Assembly: GCF_001434815.1 (NCBI RefSeq)
Contig: NZ_AZDU01000002.1
Coordinates: forward strand, 55,742-119,741
From: Lactobacillus equicursoris DSM 19284 = JCM 14600 = CIP 110162
GTDB lineage: Bacteria; Bacillota; Bacilli; Lactobacillales; Lactobacillaceae
Reading direction: 5' to 3'
DNA: 64,000 nt
The notes under the pieces: model-generated
The model's database searches: none
What the model was told of the DNA's origin: nothing
Seen by the model: the letters and a program-made list of their open reading frames with translations, nothing else
Translations under genes and position numbers: made by a program
In this document: piece after piece, positions 1-9,752 of the stretch
Layout: each line of letters begins with the position of its first letter
Numbering within the stretch: position 1 is the first letter of the stretch

Positions 1-1741
1 AGTACCCCGTCGCCTCGGCATCCTGGTTGGCCCGGTGGTGGTGCTCCAAGACCACATTGTACTTGCGGCAAAGGGAATCCAGAGTGTGCCGGGACTGCTC
101 AGGGTGTAAAAGTCTAGACACTTCCAGGGTGTCGACAACCGGCTGGCTGATTTCTGGCAAATTGTTTCTTCTTAAAGCAGCATTGACGAAGCCCACGTCA
201 AATTGAACATTGTGGCCGCAAAGCGGGTCATTCCCGTAGAAGTCCATAAACTGCTTGATGACCACGTCTTCGTCATCGGCTGCCTGCACCATGTCATCGG
301 TAATCGACGTCAAGTTGATGGTGGCTTCTGACAGCGGATGGTGGGGGTTGATGAATTTGTCAAAGCGCTCAATCACTTCCCCATTCTTCATCTTGACGGC
401 CCCAATTTCAATGATGGTATCGTAAACAGAAGACAGACCAGTCGTCTCCACGTCGAAGATAACGAATTCTTGGTCTTCATACTTCATGGAGGCAGGGTTT
501 AATACAAGCAGGCCATGGTCATCTACCATGTTGGCTTCAAGGCCCATGATGACCTTGATTCCCGCCTTTTTGCCGGCTTCAAAGGCGTTTGGCAAAGCCT
601 GCAGGTCAGCGTGGTCAGTAATCCCGATTGCCTTTTGCCCAAAGGCCTTGGCGGTTTGGATAATGTCTTTGACGTCAGCGGTTGCATCCAGCTGGGACAT
701 GTTAGTGTGGACATGCAGCTCTACGTGCTTGTCTTCGCCTTCATAAGTCTCCTGCCGGCCAATGTGCTTGGTTAATTCCATGCTGTAGATGTTAAAGACC
801 AAGTCGTGGGCATATGGGTCGTCTTTTAGGCTGCCCTGCATCTTGATCCAGGTACCAGGCTTAACCCCTTGCAGGTATTCAATTTCTTCTTTATCTGAGT
901 CCCGGACGAACTTTTTAAAGGAGATGGAACTAGTATAGTCGGTCATTTCCCCGGTAAAAATAAAGGAGCCTGACCGTAATTCCTGCATTTCAGCCTTGAA
1001 GACGTGACCTTCAACGACCGCGCTGCGCTGGTCTTCAGACAAGTCTTTCAGCTGAGTAATTTCGGCATTTTCGGCGATGGCGCCTGGACCAAAAGCGGTC
1101 CGCTTGCCTCGTCTGGCTGGGTATTTGGACTGGGGCTTGGGTTTTGGCTTATCCGGAGCATTTTGGAAGGCCTGCTGCATGCTTTTTTCATGAGCTTCCA
1201 CCAACTGGGCCAAACTATCAAAGTCGTTTTGGCTGCCCTGGCTGGACACTTCTGTCAGCAATTTGACATTGAAAAAGCCATAATTTCTTAGTTCCAAAGA
1301 GAATGAATCAAGCAACTGCTGTTCCAGAATCTTGTCCATCAGCTCGCCGTTAACCGGGATCACCCAGCGCTGGCTGTCCAGGCGCGGCGTTTGCTCTGCC
1401 AAAAAGGCTTGAGCAGCCGGTTGGCTGGCCAGAGACTGTGAATTTTCGACAGCAAAATGCCAGTAGTCTGGAAGGTGCTGCTGGCTGCCATCAGCCGTTT
1501 CCACATAGAGGCTAACGTCGACAAAGTCGGCAAATTCATTTTTAATCGCAGTGTTTAAGGCGTTATAGGTCACAAATTGGAGGGGAGTATCAAAAAAAAC
1601 GTGGATATCCCACCGACGTTCTTGACTGTAGACATCCACGTTTTTAATCTCTCCTGCCTGTAAAAGCGCCCCATCTTCCCCGTTCAGGGGGAAGTTCACC
1701 TGCTTTAAAAGCTTACGTAAAAGTTCGTTTTTATCAGTCAC
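1..1741 (-). CDS. polC: DNA polymerase III alpha subunit PolC, N-terminal part (cut by window edge)
   Basis: Replicative DNA polymerase of Firmicutes. Reading leftwards from a GTG at 1739-1741 gives about 580 residues without a stop. An N-terminal PolC-specific region is followed by an OB-fold stretch (around ETADGSQ to HVFKAEMQELRSG), a PHP domain beginning HVHTNMSQLDA, and an inserted DEDD proofreading exonuclease with the motif FDVETTGL and a later HNVQFDVGF. This order (OB, PHP split by the exonuclease) is diagnostic of PolC rather than DnaE. The polymerase palm and fingers lie outside the window. The GTG is 12 bases after the proS stop and is preceded by AGGATT, so the gene is likely co-transcribed with proS. 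Identification is secure; only the start codon is slightly uncertain. Confidence 0.93.
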   Translation of the reverse strand, partial: MTDKNELLRKLLKQVNFPLNGEDGALLQAGEIKNVDVYSQERRWDIHVFFDTPLQFVTYNALNTAIKNEFADFVDVSLYVETADGSQQHLPDYWHFAVENSQSLASQPAAQAFLAEQTPRLDSQRWVIPVNGELMDKILEQQLLDSFSLELRNYGFFNVKLLTEVSSQGSQNDFDSLAQLVEAHEKSMQQAFQNAPDKPKPKPQSKYPARRGKRTAFGPGAIAENAEITQLKDLSEDQRSAVVEGHVFKAEMQELRSGSFIFTGEMTDYTSSISFKKFVRDSDKEEIEYLQGVKPGTWIKMQGSLKDDPYAHDLVFNIYSMELTKHIGRQETYEGEDKHVELHVHTNMSQLDATADVKDIIQTAKAFGQKAIGITDHADLQALPNAFEAGKKAGIKVIMGLEANMVDDHGLLVLNPASMKYEDQEFVIFDVETTGLSSVYDTIIEIGAVKMKNGEVIERFDKFINPHHPLSEATINLTSITDDMVQAADDEDVVIKQFMDFYGNDPLCGHNVQFDVGFVNAALRRNNLPEISQPVVDTLEVSRLLHPEQSRHTLDSLCRKYNVVLEHHHRANQDAEATGY

Positions 1742-1753
1742 GAGTTTTCAATC

Positions 1754-3451
1754 CTAATCTAATACGCTAGAAATGTAATCGTCCAAATCGGTGATAGCGA
1801 CCTTCTGGGCACTATCATCGCCTGGGCGCTTAACTTCAACTACGCCATCGGCAGCGTCGCGGCCAACCGTAATTCTGATTGGGGCCCCAACCAAGTCGGC
1901 ATCGTTGAACTTGACGCCTGGACGTTCGTTACGGTCATCGTAAAGGACGTCGTACTTAGCGTACTTGGCTTCCAGGTCTTCAGCCAGCTTGGTTTGGATT
2001 TCATCCTTCATCTTCATTTGAATGATGTGGATGCCAAATGGTGCGATTTCCTTTGGCCAAGCCACGCCGTTTTCAGTGGCGTGTTGTTCAACAACGGCTG
2101 ACAAAAGGCGAGTAACCCCAATCCCGTATGAGCCCATGATGACTGGCTGGGTCTTGCCATTTTGGTCCAAGAAGTTGGCTCCCATGGTTTCCGTGTAGTA
2201 GGTCCCAAGCTTGAAGATGTGACCAACTTCAATGGAAGTGGTGAATTGCAGTGGTTCACCGTTAACTGGGTCTGGTTCGCCTTCGTTGGCAATGCGCAAA
2301 TCAGCAAATTGGTCAACCTTGAAGTCCCGGTCAAGGTTAGCGTTGACGAATTGGTAGTCGGTTTCGCCGGCACCCACAACCACGTTGTAAAGGCCCTTAA
2401 CCGTTTCATCAGCCACGATTTCGTCTGCCCAGTCAGCATTAACTGGACCAACGCCGCCCTTTTCAGCACCAGTCAACTCAGCCAATTCAGCATTTTCAGC
2501 GATGCGGAGGCTGTCGCAGTCCAAAAGGTGAGTCAACTTAACTTCGTTGATTTCCTTGTCAGCCCGGATCAAAACCAGAACTTTCTTCTTTTCATCAACA
2601 ATGTAAAGAATGCTCTTAACGATTCTGGTTGCTGGCACCTTCAAGAAGGCAGTCAATTTTTCGATGCTGTCGCAGTCTGGCGTAGCAACCTTTTCCATGG
2701 CCTTTAAGTCTTCTGGCTCTTGCTTAAAGGTATCAACGCTGACTGCCATTTCCAGGTTGGCAGCGTAAGTGCCTGAAGCGTTAGTGGCAATGGTGTCTTC
2801 ACCAACGGCAGCTGGTGCTTGGAATTCAGTAGAGTTCTTCCCGCCCATAGTGCCGGAGTCGGCGATAACTGGACGCACTTCAACGCCAGTCCGCTTGAAG
2901 ATACGCAGGTATGCGGCCTTTTCATCTTCAAACTGCTTGTCCAATTGTTCCCGGGTAGCCGCAAAGCTGTAGCCATCCAGCATCACGAATTCCCGGCCAC
3001 GAAGCAAACCAAAGCGAGGACGGTTTTCGTCTCTAAACTTGGTTTGGATTTGGTAAAGGTGAAGCGGCATTTGCTTGTAGGACTTGATAGACTTGGCAAC
3101 CACTTCAGTAAAGGTTTCTTCGTGAGTTGGCCCCAAAAGCATTTCCCGGCCGTGGCGGTCCTTCAAGCGGAACATTTCTGGACCATACTTAGGCAAACGG
3201 CCTGATTCTTCCCACATGGAGGCTGGCAGCATGTGCGGCATGATCATTTCCACAACGCCGGCATTAGCCATTTCTTCTTCGATGATCTTTTCAGTCTTTC
3301 TTAAGACCTTGTAGCCAAGTGGCAAGTAGGCATAAACACCGGCCGTAACCTGGCGGATGTAGCCCCCGCGCAGCATGACTTGGTGGCTTTTAGCAACCGC
3401 ATCAGCTGGGGTTTCCTTAAGAGTTGGCATGAAAAAAATAGTTTGACGCAT
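1754..3451 (-). CDS. proS: Prolyl-tRNA synthetase, bacterial type with editing domain
   Basis: Class II aminoacyl-tRNA synthetase charging tRNA-Pro in the cytoplasm. At 565 residues it has the bacterial length, which includes the inserted editing domain between motifs 2 and 3 (roughly residues 225-400, where Cys/His editing residues are expected). Visible motifs are LLGPTHEE and FRDENRPRFGLLRGREF (motif 2 area) and GSYGIGVTRLLSAVVEQ (motif 3); the C-terminal anticodon-binding domain begins near IAPFGIHII. An AGGAGA lies 10 bases before the ATG. It sits between rseP and polC, the usual Firmicutes order. No T-box-like leader is seen in the 44-base gap upstream, so control probably follows the operon. 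Confidence 0.97.
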   Translation of the reverse strand: MRQTIFFMPTLKETPADAVAKSHQVMLRGGYIRQVTAGVYAYLPLGYKVLRKTEKIIEEEMANAGVVEMIMPHMLPASMWEESGRLPKYGPEMFRLKDRHGREMLLGPTHEETFTEVVAKSIKSYKQMPLHLYQIQTKFRDENRPRFGLLRGREFVMLDGYSFAATREQLDKQFEDEKAAYLRIFKRTGVEVRPVIADSGTMGGKNSTEFQAPAAVGEDTIATNASGTYAANLEMAVSVDTFKQEPEDLKAMEKVATPDCDSIEKLTAFLKVPATRIVKSILYIVDEKKKVLVLIRADKEINEVKLTHLLDCDSLRIAENAELAELTGAEKGGVGPVNADWADEIVADETVKGLYNVVVGAGETDYQFVNANLDRDFKVDQFADLRIANEGEPDPVNGEPLQFTTSIEVGHIFKLGTYYTETMGANFLDQNGKTQPVIMGSYGIGVTRLLSAVVEQHATENGVAWPKEIAPFGIHIIQMKMKDEIQTKLAEDLEAKYAKYDVLYDDRNERPGVKFNDADLVGAPIRITVGRDAADGVVEVKRPGDDSAQKVAITDLDDYISSVLD

Positions 3452-3495
3452 GAGTAAAATTTCTCCTAATTTAGTTTGTATGCTTCTTTTAGGAA

Positions 3496-4743
3496 TTACT
3501 TGATAAAGTAGCGATAAATATCGTTGCCAGTAACCGCGATGATCAGGAGCAATAAGAAGACCACCCCGATTAAGTCGACAAGGGTTTCATGTTCTTCTGA
3601 GATTGGGTGTCCCAGGATTAGTTCAATAATTTCCAGCAAAAGCTTGCCGCCGTCTAGGCCCGGAATTGGAATCAAGTTGACAATCCCCAGGTTGATCGAC
3701 AGCATCCCGACAAAGGCCAGCATATAGGTCAGCCCCATGCTGGTGGCCTTAGAGGTTTCAGAGTAAATCCCAACTGGGCCAGACAATTTATTTAGGCTGA
3801 AGTGCTTAAAGAGGTTGCCCAGGGCCTGGAAGATCATCCCGGTTACCTGCCAGCTCAGCTGCCAGCCACGCTTGGCCTTGGCCCCAAAGGAATTATCAGG
3901 CTTGGCCACGATCCCCACAATATAAGACTTGGTCGTCTTAGAATATTTCGGCTTGACCTTCACGGTCTTGACCGCACCACTTCTCTTAACCTTAAAAGTG
4001 ATGGTCTTGCCCTTGGAGGCAGAGATTTCTTCGCTTACCGCTTCAAAAGTAGCAGTTTTTTGCCCGTTAACGGCCAAGATCTGGTCGTTTTTCTTTAAGA
4101 CAGTTTGAGCCGGCGAATTGGCCGTTACCTGACCAATGGTGGTGGTGGCGGGGCCAGTAGCCGCAAAGCTGTAGATGAACAAGACGACAAAGCCCAAGAC
4201 CACGTTCATCAAAGGCCCAGCGAAGCTGACTGCGATCTTCTTCCAAGGCTTGGCTTCTTGGAGCTGGGTGTCGCGAGGGGCAATTTGCAATTCCGTGCCG
4301 GAATCGTCAATGATCGTGGCATCATGGTCAACCTGGTAGGTTACCTCTTTTTCCTCGTCGCCATTTTCATAGCCAGTAATGGTTAAAGCATCGACCAAGT
4401 CGGCCTTGATCACTCTGACCGGCGTCCCTTCAATGGGCAGGTCGGCTTCAGAAGCATCAATCCGGTTAACCTTGCCGCCGTCCCCAAATTGGACGACAAT
4501 GGCGGTCCCTGGGTCAATTTCACTTTGCTCGTCGCGACCAGCTAAGCGGACATAACCGCCTAAGGGCAGCCAGCGAATAGTGTAAGTGGTTTGGGTCCGC
4601 CGCCACTGAACCAGTTTTGGCCCCATGCCAATCGAAAATTCCCGAACCAAAATTCCGGCCTTTTTCGCCACAAAGAAGTGTCCAAATTCATGGACGAAGA
4701 CTACCAAGCCAAAAATGATGATAAAAGCCAGAATACTTTTCAC
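3496..4743 (-). CDS. rseP: RIP metalloprotease, site-2 protease family (RseP/RasP)
   Basis: Intramembrane zinc protease that cleaves membrane-bound substrates such as anti-sigma factors and remnant signal peptides. The HEFGH zinc motif is at residues 18-22 inside the first membrane helix, and the second active-site motif, IPIPGLDGGK, lies near the C-terminus. Between them are a PDZ domain (about residues 205-290) and at least two more membrane helices. The start is GTG with AGGAGG five bases upstream. It follows cdsA by 9 bases. In many bacteria dxr lies between cdsA and rseP; it is absent here, which fits mevalonate-route lactobacilli. Confidence 0.95.
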   Translation of the reverse strand: MKSILAFIIIFGLVVFVHEFGHFFVAKKAGILVREFSIGMGPKLVQWRRTQTTYTIRWLPLGGYVRLAGRDEQSEIDPGTAIVVQFGDGGKVNRIDASEADLPIEGTPVRVIKADLVDALTITGYENGDEEKEVTYQVDHDATIIDDSGTELQIAPRDTQLQEAKPWKKIAVSFAGPLMNVVLGFVVLFIYSFAATGPATTTIGQVTANSPAQTVLKKNDQILAVNGQKTATFEAVSEEISASKGKTITFKVKRSGAVKTVKVKPKYSKTTKSYIVGIVAKPDNSFGAKAKRGWQLSWQVTGMIFQALGNLFKHFSLNKLSGPVGIYSETSKATSMGLTYMLAFVGMLSINLGIVNLIPIPGLDGGKLLLEIIELILGHPISEEHETLVDLIGVVFLLLLIIAVTGNDIYRYFIK

Positions 4744-4752
4744 AAGGTCCTC

Positions 4753-5547
4753 CTAAATCCCGAAGATTAAAGCCACGATTGGCAAGACAAACAGCGTACT
4801 GTCAAAGCGGTCTAAGATCCCGCCGTGCCCTGGCAAGATCTTGCCTGAGTCCTTGACGCCGTAGAAACGCTTGTAGGCAGATTCGACCAAGTCCCCCATC
4901 TGGCCCACGATGGACAAGAAGAAGGAAGCAATGATCAAAGTGGTCTTGTCGGCCCCCATTGGCACGAAGTTGACATAAATAGCGGAAACAATAACCGCGA
5001 TAATGACGGCCCCGATGGAACCTTCCCAAGTCTTGTTAGGGCTGATCACTGGCCAAAGCTTGTGCTTGCCCAGCTTGCGGCCGACCATGTACGCGGCCGT
5101 GTCCGTCGTCCAGACGATGACAAAGGCAAAGAGGATCCGCCACAAGCCATAAGTCCCGCTATTACGCAGGGCTGCTAAGTAGTGAAAGCCCGTCCCGATG
5201 TACAGGCTGGATAAGACATAAACGCCAATGTCGTCAAAAGTGGTCTTGTTCTTGGACAAGACGGTCCAGGTCAATAAGAGCATGACCAAGGCGTAGAAGA
5301 TGCCCCACTTGCTCCAGTGCGGAGGCAAGAAGCTAAAGAAGGCACTTGGCACCGTCCAGGTCAAGGTGGCCAAGCAGGCTAAGGTGAAGTCGACCGATAC
5401 CAGGATTTGCTTTTTCATCAAAAAGACTTCGCTGATCCCGATCGCTGCCAGAATCACAGCCAACCAGTCAATCCACATACCGCCTGCCAAGAGGACCGGA
5501 ATAAAAATCAATAAAGCAATAATTGCCGTAATAACTCTTTGTTTCAT
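4753..5547 (-). CDS. cdsA: Phosphatidate cytidylyltransferase
   Basis: Makes CDP-diacylglycerol from CTP and phosphatidic acid, the branch-point for phospholipid synthesis; an integral membrane enzyme. Hydrophobic segments run through most of the 264 residues. The family signature is complete near the C-terminus: SAYKRFYGVKDSGKIL followed by PGHGGILDR. It starts 5 bases after uppS ends and is followed closely by rseP, so it belongs to the pyrH-to-polC transcript. Length is normal for the family. Confidence 0.96.
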   Translation of the reverse strand: MKQRVITAIIALLIFIPVLLAGGMWIDWLAVILAAIGISEVFLMKKQILVSVDFTLACLATLTWTVPSAFFSFLPPHWSKWGIFYALVMLLLTWTVLSKNKTTFDDIGVYVLSSLYIGTGFHYLAALRNSGTYGLWRILFAFVIVWTTDTAAYMVGRKLGKHKLWPVISPNKTWEGSIGAVIIAVIVSAIYVNFVPMGADKTTLIIASFFLSIVGQMGDLVESAYKRFYGVKDSGKILPGHGGILDRFDSTLFVLPIVALIFGI

Positions 5548-5552
5548 AAAAC

Positions 5553-6284
5553 CTAACTATCTGTTTCATCTAATTTGCCAAAGCGGCGGTGGCGGCCTTG
5601 GTAAATCTTTACCATATCTGCTAAATCTTTTTCATCGAAATCTGGCCAAGCCTTGTCGGTAAAGGCCAGTTCTGAATAAGCCAATTGCCAGAGCAAGAAG
5701 TTGCTGATCCGCTGCTCGCCAGAGGTCCGAATGAGGAGGTCAGGATCGCTATATGGAGCAAACTGGGCCGTCATCAGGTTCTCACTGACCAGGTCTTCGT
5801 CAATGGCACTTGGGTCAAGCTCACCAGCAGCAGTTTTTTCTGCAATCTTCTTAACCGCTGAAACAATCTCTTTTCTTGAGCCATAGTTGAAGGCAAAGTT
5901 TAAGATGAGGCCGGTGTTATTGGCCGTTTCCTTCATGGCCCGCTCAACCACATTTCTAGTTGATTCTGGCAATTCATCCAGGTAGCCCATGATGTTGACC
6001 TTGACATTGTGCGCCTGCAGACGTGGCATGAACTTGTCAAAGAACTTGACTGGCAGGTTCATCAGGTAGTTAACCTCGTCTTTGGGCCGGGCCCAGTTTT
6101 CGGTTGAAAAAGCATAAAGAGTCAGGACTTTAATTCCCAACTCATCAGCTGCTAAAGCAATTTTTTCGACATTGTCCATCCCGGCCTTGTGGCCCATAAA
6201 GCGGGGCATATGCCGCTTCTTGGCCCAGCGGCCATTGCCATCCATGATGATGGCCAGATGGTTTAATTCTTTTACTTCGCTCAT
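5553..6284 (-). CDS. uppS: Isoprenyl transferase (undecaprenyl diphosphate synthase)
   Basis: Cis-prenyltransferase that condenses isopentenyl diphosphate onto farnesyl diphosphate to give the C55 carrier used for peptidoglycan and teichoic acid assembly. The catalytic Asp is in [13 protein letters not shown] (Asp15), and the C-terminal signature [17 protein letters not shown] is intact. It is 243 residues long, as usual. It lies 3 bases after frr and 5 bases before cdsA, the conserved frr-uppS-cdsA order. Confidence 0.97.
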   Translation of the reverse strand: MSEVKELNHLAIIMDGNGRWAKKRHMPRFMGHKAGMDNVEKIALAADELGIKVLTLYAFSTENWARPKDEVNYLMNLPVKFFDKFMPRLQAHNVKVNIMGYLDELPESTRNVVERAMKETANNTGLILNFAFNYGSRKEIVSAVKKIAEKTAAGELDPSAIDEDLVSENLMTAQFAPYSDPDLLIRTSGEQRISNFLLWQLAYSELAFTDKAWPDFDEKDLADMVKIYQGRHRRFGKLDETDS

Positions 6285-6287
6285 CGG

Positions 6288-6845
6288 TTAACCTTGCGTA
6301 ATTTCCTTGCGCTTATTGTCTGCCATTTGATCGATCTTCTTAGTGGCGTCGTCAGTAACCTTTTGCACGTCCTTTTCCAAGCGTCTTTCTTCGTCTTCAG
6401 TCAAGTCGCCGTCTTTTTCAGACTTCTTCAAGGCCTTCATGGCTTCTTGGCGAACGTTGCGGACCGCAATCTTGGCTTCTTCAGCCAGCTTGCCGACTTC
6501 CTTGGCAATTTCTTGTCGGCGTTCACCGGTCAATTGCGGAATTACCAAGCGAATTACGTTACCATCATTAGCTGGGGTCAAGCCCAGGTCTGAAGCCAAG
6601 ATAGCGTGTTCGATGTTGTTCAGGGAGCTCTTGTCATAAGGAGTGATCATCAAAACGCGTGGTTCTGGGATGGTTACCCCAGCCATTTGGGTCAAAGGAG
6701 TTGGCACGCCGTAGTATTCAACCATGACGCGGTCAAGCAAGGAAGCGTTGGCAACGCCGGCCCGCACCGTAGCCAAGTTGCTTTGGTAGACGTCAATTGA
6801 CTTGGCCATGTTGCTCTTGGCTTTTTCAATAATTTCGTTGTTCAT
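6288..6845 (-). CDS. frr: Ribosome recycling factor
   Basis: Splits post-termination ribosomes together with EF-G. The 185-residue protein has the standard RRF length and the expected long helical domain, with motifs [12 protein letters not shown] and [16 protein letters not shown]. Its ATG overlaps the pyrH stop codon by one base (TAATG), so translation of the two is probably coupled, as in most bacteria where pyrH and frr are adjacent. Confidence 0.97.
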   Translation of the reverse strand: MNNEIIEKAKSNMAKSIDVYQSNLATVRAGVANASLLDRVMVEYYGVPTPLTQMAGVTIPEPRVLMITPYDKSSLNNIEHAILASDLGLTPANDGNVIRLVIPQLTGERRQEIAKEVGKLAEEAKIAVRNVRQEAMKALKKSEKDGDLTEDEERRLEKDVQKVTDDATKKIDQMADNKRKEITQG

Positions 6846-7570
6846 TATTTATCACCTCTAATAATCGTCCCGATGTTTTCGCCTTCCACAACCCGCTTGA
6901 TGTTGCCTGGAGTGTTGATGTTGAAGACGATCAATGGAATGTGGGTGTCCATTGACAGGGAGCTGGCAGTTCTGTCCATTACCTGCAGGCCCTTGGAGAT
7001 CATGTCCAGTTGGGTCAATTCGGCAAACTTCTTGGCTTCTGGATCAAGGTTTGGATCAGCCGTGTAGACGCCGTCAACGCCGTTTTTGGCCATCAAGATC
7101 ACGTCAGCGCCGATTTCAGCAGCTCTCAAGGCAGCGGTCGTGTCGGTTGAGAAGTAAGGGTTACCCGTACCACCACCGAAGATCACAACGCGGTTCTTTT
7201 CCAAGTGGCTGATGGCAACGCGTCTGATGTATGGTTCAGCAACTTGCCGCATGGAGATTGAAGTTTGCAATCTCGTTGGTACGCCGGCAGTTTCCAGGCC
7301 ATCTTGCAAGGCCAGGCCGTTCATGATCGTTGCCAGCATCCCCATGTAGTCAGCTTGAGCTCTTTCCATGCCCAGCTTAGCGCCAGTTTCCCCGCGCCAC
7401 ATGTTGCCGCCGCCGCAGACAACGCCGATTTGCACGCCCATGTCGTGAACCAGCTTGATTTCTTGGGACAGCTTCTTGATCACAACTGGATCAATGCCAG
7501 TGCCCTTATCACCTGCTAAGGCTTCACCAGAAATTTTCAAAATGATACGATGATATTTTACTTGACTCAT
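6845..7570 (-). CDS. pyrH: UMP kinase
   Basis: Phosphorylates UMP to UDP. It belongs to the amino-acid-kinase fold, not the adenylate-kinase fold: the N-terminus has [12 protein letters not shown], followed by [10 protein letters not shown] and the nucleotide-site segment [14 protein letters not shown]. At 241 residues it has the normal length. The gene starts a new transcription unit: a tsf terminator lies upstream and a weak promoter candidate is at 7596-7623. A clear AGGAGGG precedes the ATG. Confidence 0.97.
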   Translation of the reverse strand: MSQVKYHRIILKISGEALAGDKGTGIDPVVIKKLSQEIKLVHDMGVQIGVVCGGGNMWRGETGAKLGMERAQADYMGMLATIMNGLALQDGLETAGVPTRLQTSISMRQVAEPYIRRVAISHLEKNRVVIFGGGTGNPYFSTDTTAALRAAEIGADVILMAKNGVDGVYTADPNLDPEAKKFAELTQLDMISKGLQVMDRTASSLSMDTHIPLIVFNINTPGNIKRVVEGENIGTIIRGDK

Positions 7571-7595
7571 AATGCCCTCCTAATTTGCTCTAACT

Positions 7596-7623
7596 ATTTT
7601 ACCATAAATACAGACGCTGTCTT
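7596..7623 (-). promoter_or_regulatory. Candidate promoter for pyrH operon
   Basis: Read on the minus strand, AAGACA (7618-7623) and TAAAAT (7596-7601) are separated by 16 bases, just upstream of pyrH and downstream of the tsf terminator. The -10 is good; the -35 matches only three of six positions, so this is tentative. Confidence 0.35.
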
Positions 7624-7687
7624 CTTTATTTTAAGTGCTTAAGTAAAAATTGTCATCTTTCTTGCTAGCCTAAGAAAAAAGTCGCAC

Positions 7688-7717
7688 AAAAAAAGGATGG
7701 GATTTCCCATCCTTTTT
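7688..7717 (-). terminator. Intrinsic terminator of rpsB-tsf
   Basis: On the minus strand GGATGGG, a four-base loop and CCCATCC are followed by seven T. It lies 15 bases beyond the tsf stop and separates rpsB-tsf from the pyrH operon. Confidence 0.9.
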
Positions 7718-7731
7718 CTAGCTAGAAGAAA

Positions 7732-8760
7732 TTAGTTCTTCATTTGTGCAGCAACTTCAGCAGCAAAGTCTTCTTGCTTCTTTTCGATGCCTTCGCCGAC
7801 TTCGAAACGAACGAATTCTACAACTGAAGCGTTGATTGAATCAAGGTATTGTTCAACAGTCTTGCTGTCGTCCATGATGTAAACTTGAGCAAGCAAAGTC
7901 TTGTCTTGGTCAACCTTAGTGTTGTCAAGCATGAAACGAGCCATCTTACCTGGGATAATCTTGTCCCAGATCTTTTCTGGCTTGCCTTCTGCCTTCAGTT
8001 CTGCCTTGATGTCTTCTTCAGCTTGGGCAATAACTTCATCAGTCAATTGCGCCTTTGAACCATACTTCAAGTGTGGCAAAGCTGGCTTGTTAACCAATGC
8101 ACGTGATTCGTTGTCTTGGTCGATCTTGTGGTTCAATTGAGCCAGTTCTTCGTGAACGAGGGCTGGGTCAAGTTCCTTGTATGACAAAACAGAAGGCTTC
8201 ATTGCCGCAATGTGCATGGCAATGTGCTTAGCGATCGTTTCATCGCCGCCGTCCAAAACAGTTACAACACCGATGCGGCCACCGTTGTGTTGGTAAGCGC
8301 CAAAGTGTTGGCTGTCGGTCTTTTCAAGAACAGCAAAACGACGGAATGAAATCTTTTCACCGATAGTTGCAGTAGCGTTAACGAAAGCAGCTTCCAAAGT
8401 TTCGCCAGATGGAGTGGTCAAAGCAAGTGCTTCTTCCTTAGTAGCTGGCTTGCCCTTGGCAACAGTTTCAGCAGCTTCCTTTACCAAGCTTTGGAATTGA
8501 GCGTTTTGAGCAACGAAGTCAGTTTCTGAGTTGACTTCAACAACAGCAGCAACGTTGCCGTCAACGTAGATACCAGTCAAACCTTCCGCAGCAACGCGGT
8601 CAGCCTTCTTGGCTACCTTAGCCATACCCTTTTCGTGGATGATTTGGATAGCCTTTTCCATGTCACCGTCAGCGGCAACAAGGGCCTTCTTGGCATCCAT
8701 AACACCGGCGCCAGTAGTTTCACGTAATTCCTTAACCTGCTTAGCAGTAATGTTAGCCAT
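7732..8760 (-). CDS. tsf: Elongation factor Ts
   Basis: Guanine-nucleotide exchange factor for EF-Tu. The N-terminal UBA-like domain ([19 protein letters not shown]) and the core signature ([15 protein letters not shown]) are clear. At 342 residues it is longer than the 283-295 residues of E. coli and Bacillus proteins, with the extra length in the core/C-terminal region; I recall similar lengths in other lactobacilli, so this is probably a lineage trait. It follows rpsB by 62 bases and has its own terminator. Confidence 0.97.
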   Translation of the reverse strand: MANITAKQVKELRETTGAGVMDAKKALVAADGDMEKAIQIIHEKGMAKVAKKADRVAAEGLTGIYVDGNVAAVVEVNSETDFVAQNAQFQSLVKEAAETVAKGKPATKEEALALTTPSGETLEAAFVNATATIGEKISFRRFAVLEKTDSQHFGAYQHNGGRIGVVTVLDGGDETIAKHIAMHIAAMKPSVLSYKELDPALVHEELAQLNHKIDQDNESRALVNKPALPHLKYGSKAQLTDEVIAQAEEDIKAELKAEGKPEKIWDKIIPGKMARFMLDNTKVDQDKTLLAQVYIMDDSKTVEQYLDSINASVVEFVRFEVGEGIEKKQEDFAAEVAAQMKN

Positions 8761-8822
8761 TATAAAATGTCCTCCAGGTCACACTAAATTAATTATTTTC
8801 TACAAAGATATTTTACGACAAA

Positions 8823-9584
8823 TTATTCAGCGTCGTCTACTTCTTCGCTAGAAACTTCTTCAGCACTTTCAGACAATTCCTTTTCAACGTCTTCGTTGTC
8901 AGCGCCTTGCTTGCCTTCGATAACAGCATCAGCCATAGCACCAGCGATCAAACGGATAGCGCGGATAGCGTCGTCGTTTGATGGGATGATAACGTCGATT
9001 GGAGTTGGGTCAGTGTTAGTGTCAACCATGGCAACAACAGGAATGCCAAGCTTGTTAGCTTCGTGAACGGCAATCTTTTCCTTCTTAGGGTCAACAACGA
9101 ACATCACGTCTGGGATCCGAGGCATGTCTTCGATACCGCCCAAGAACTTTTGCAGCTTGTCCATTTCCTTAGTGAGCAAGGCAACTTCCTTCTTTGGCAA
9201 GACATCAAAAGTGCCGTCTTCAGCCATCTTCTTGAGGTCCTTCAAACGCTTAACCCGGCTTTGGATGGTAGTCCAGTTAGTCAAAGTACCACCAAGCCAA
9301 CGTTGGTTAACGTAGTATTGGCCTGCACGAGTAGCTTCTTCAGCGATTGCTTCTTGAGCTTGCTTCTTAGTACCAACAAACAAGAAAACACCGTCGTCTT
9401 GAGCAACAGCCTTAACGTAGTTGTAGGCGTCGTCAAGCATCTTGATGGTCTTTTGCAAGTCGATGATGTAGATCCCGTTTCTTTGAGTGAAGATGTATGG
9501 CTTCATCTTAGGATCCCATCTTCTAGTTTGGTGGCCGAAGTGTACGCCGGCTTCAAGCAATTGCTTCATAGATACAACTGACAT
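8823..9584 (-). CDS. rpsB: 30S ribosomal protein S2
   Basis: Binds the 30S body/head junction. The N-terminus [27 protein letters not shown] and the signature [20 protein letters not shown] region (residues around [12 protein letters not shown]) are diagnostic. It is 253 residues long with an acidic C-terminal tail. AGGAGG precedes the ATG. The gene has a leader of roughly 115 bases with nested inverted repeats, described separately, suggesting autogenous control. Confidence 0.97.
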   Translation of the reverse strand: MSVVSMKQLLEAGVHFGHQTRRWDPKMKPYIFTQRNGIYIIDLQKTIKMLDDAYNYVKAVAQDDGVFLFVGTKKQAQEAIAEEATRAGQYYVNQRWLGGTLTNWTTIQSRVKRLKDLKKMAEDGTFDVLPKKEVALLTKEMDKLQKFLGGIEDMPRIPDVMFVVDPKKEKIAVHEANKLGIPVVAMVDTNTDPTPIDVIIPSNDDAIRAIRLIAGAMADAVIEGKQGADNEDVEKELSESAEEVSSEEVDDAE

Positions 9585-9599
9585 AAATAAATTCCTCCT

Positions 9600-9702
9600 A
9601 GGTTATTTCCTCTCAAGCGTTCATTTCAGTCGTCAACCTGATGTTAAGGCACCTGACGACCGATCGCTCTTGATGTGTTTTTTCTAGCGTGAATTGCACG
9701 CT
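9600..9702 (-). promoter_or_regulatory. Structured leader of rpsB (candidate autoregulatory element)
   Basis: Between the candidate promoter and rpsB the minus strand can form a 5' hairpin (GCGTG-caatt-CACGC, 9686-9702 region) and a nested structure in which CAAGAGCG (9665-9672) pairs with CGCTTG (9614-9619) and GTCGTC (9655-9660) pairs with GACGAC (9629-9634). Ribosomal protein S2 leaders are known in other bacteria; that this one binds S2 is inference. Confidence 0.5.
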
Positions 9703-9707
9703 TTTTT

Positions 9708-9736
9708 AGCTTATCAAATTTTTGTTAAAAATGCAA
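9708..9736 (-). promoter_or_regulatory. Candidate promoter for rpsB-tsf
   Basis: On the minus strand TTGCAT (9731-9736), a 17-base spacer and an extended -10 TGATAAGCT (hexamer 9708-9713) lie upstream of rpsB. The predicted start gives a leader of about 115 bases. The -10 hexamer itself is weak. Confidence 0.4.
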
Positions 9737-9752
9737 TAAGATTTTTAACTAT

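Noticed and set aside
3452..3495. T-box riboswitch before proS
   Set aside because: The gap to rseP is only 44 bases and shows no specifier stem or T-box sequence.
9686..9706. Hairpin with T-run on the plus strand, as a terminator
   Set aside because: No plus-strand gene is transcribed there; it is better explained as the 5' hairpin of the rpsB leader.
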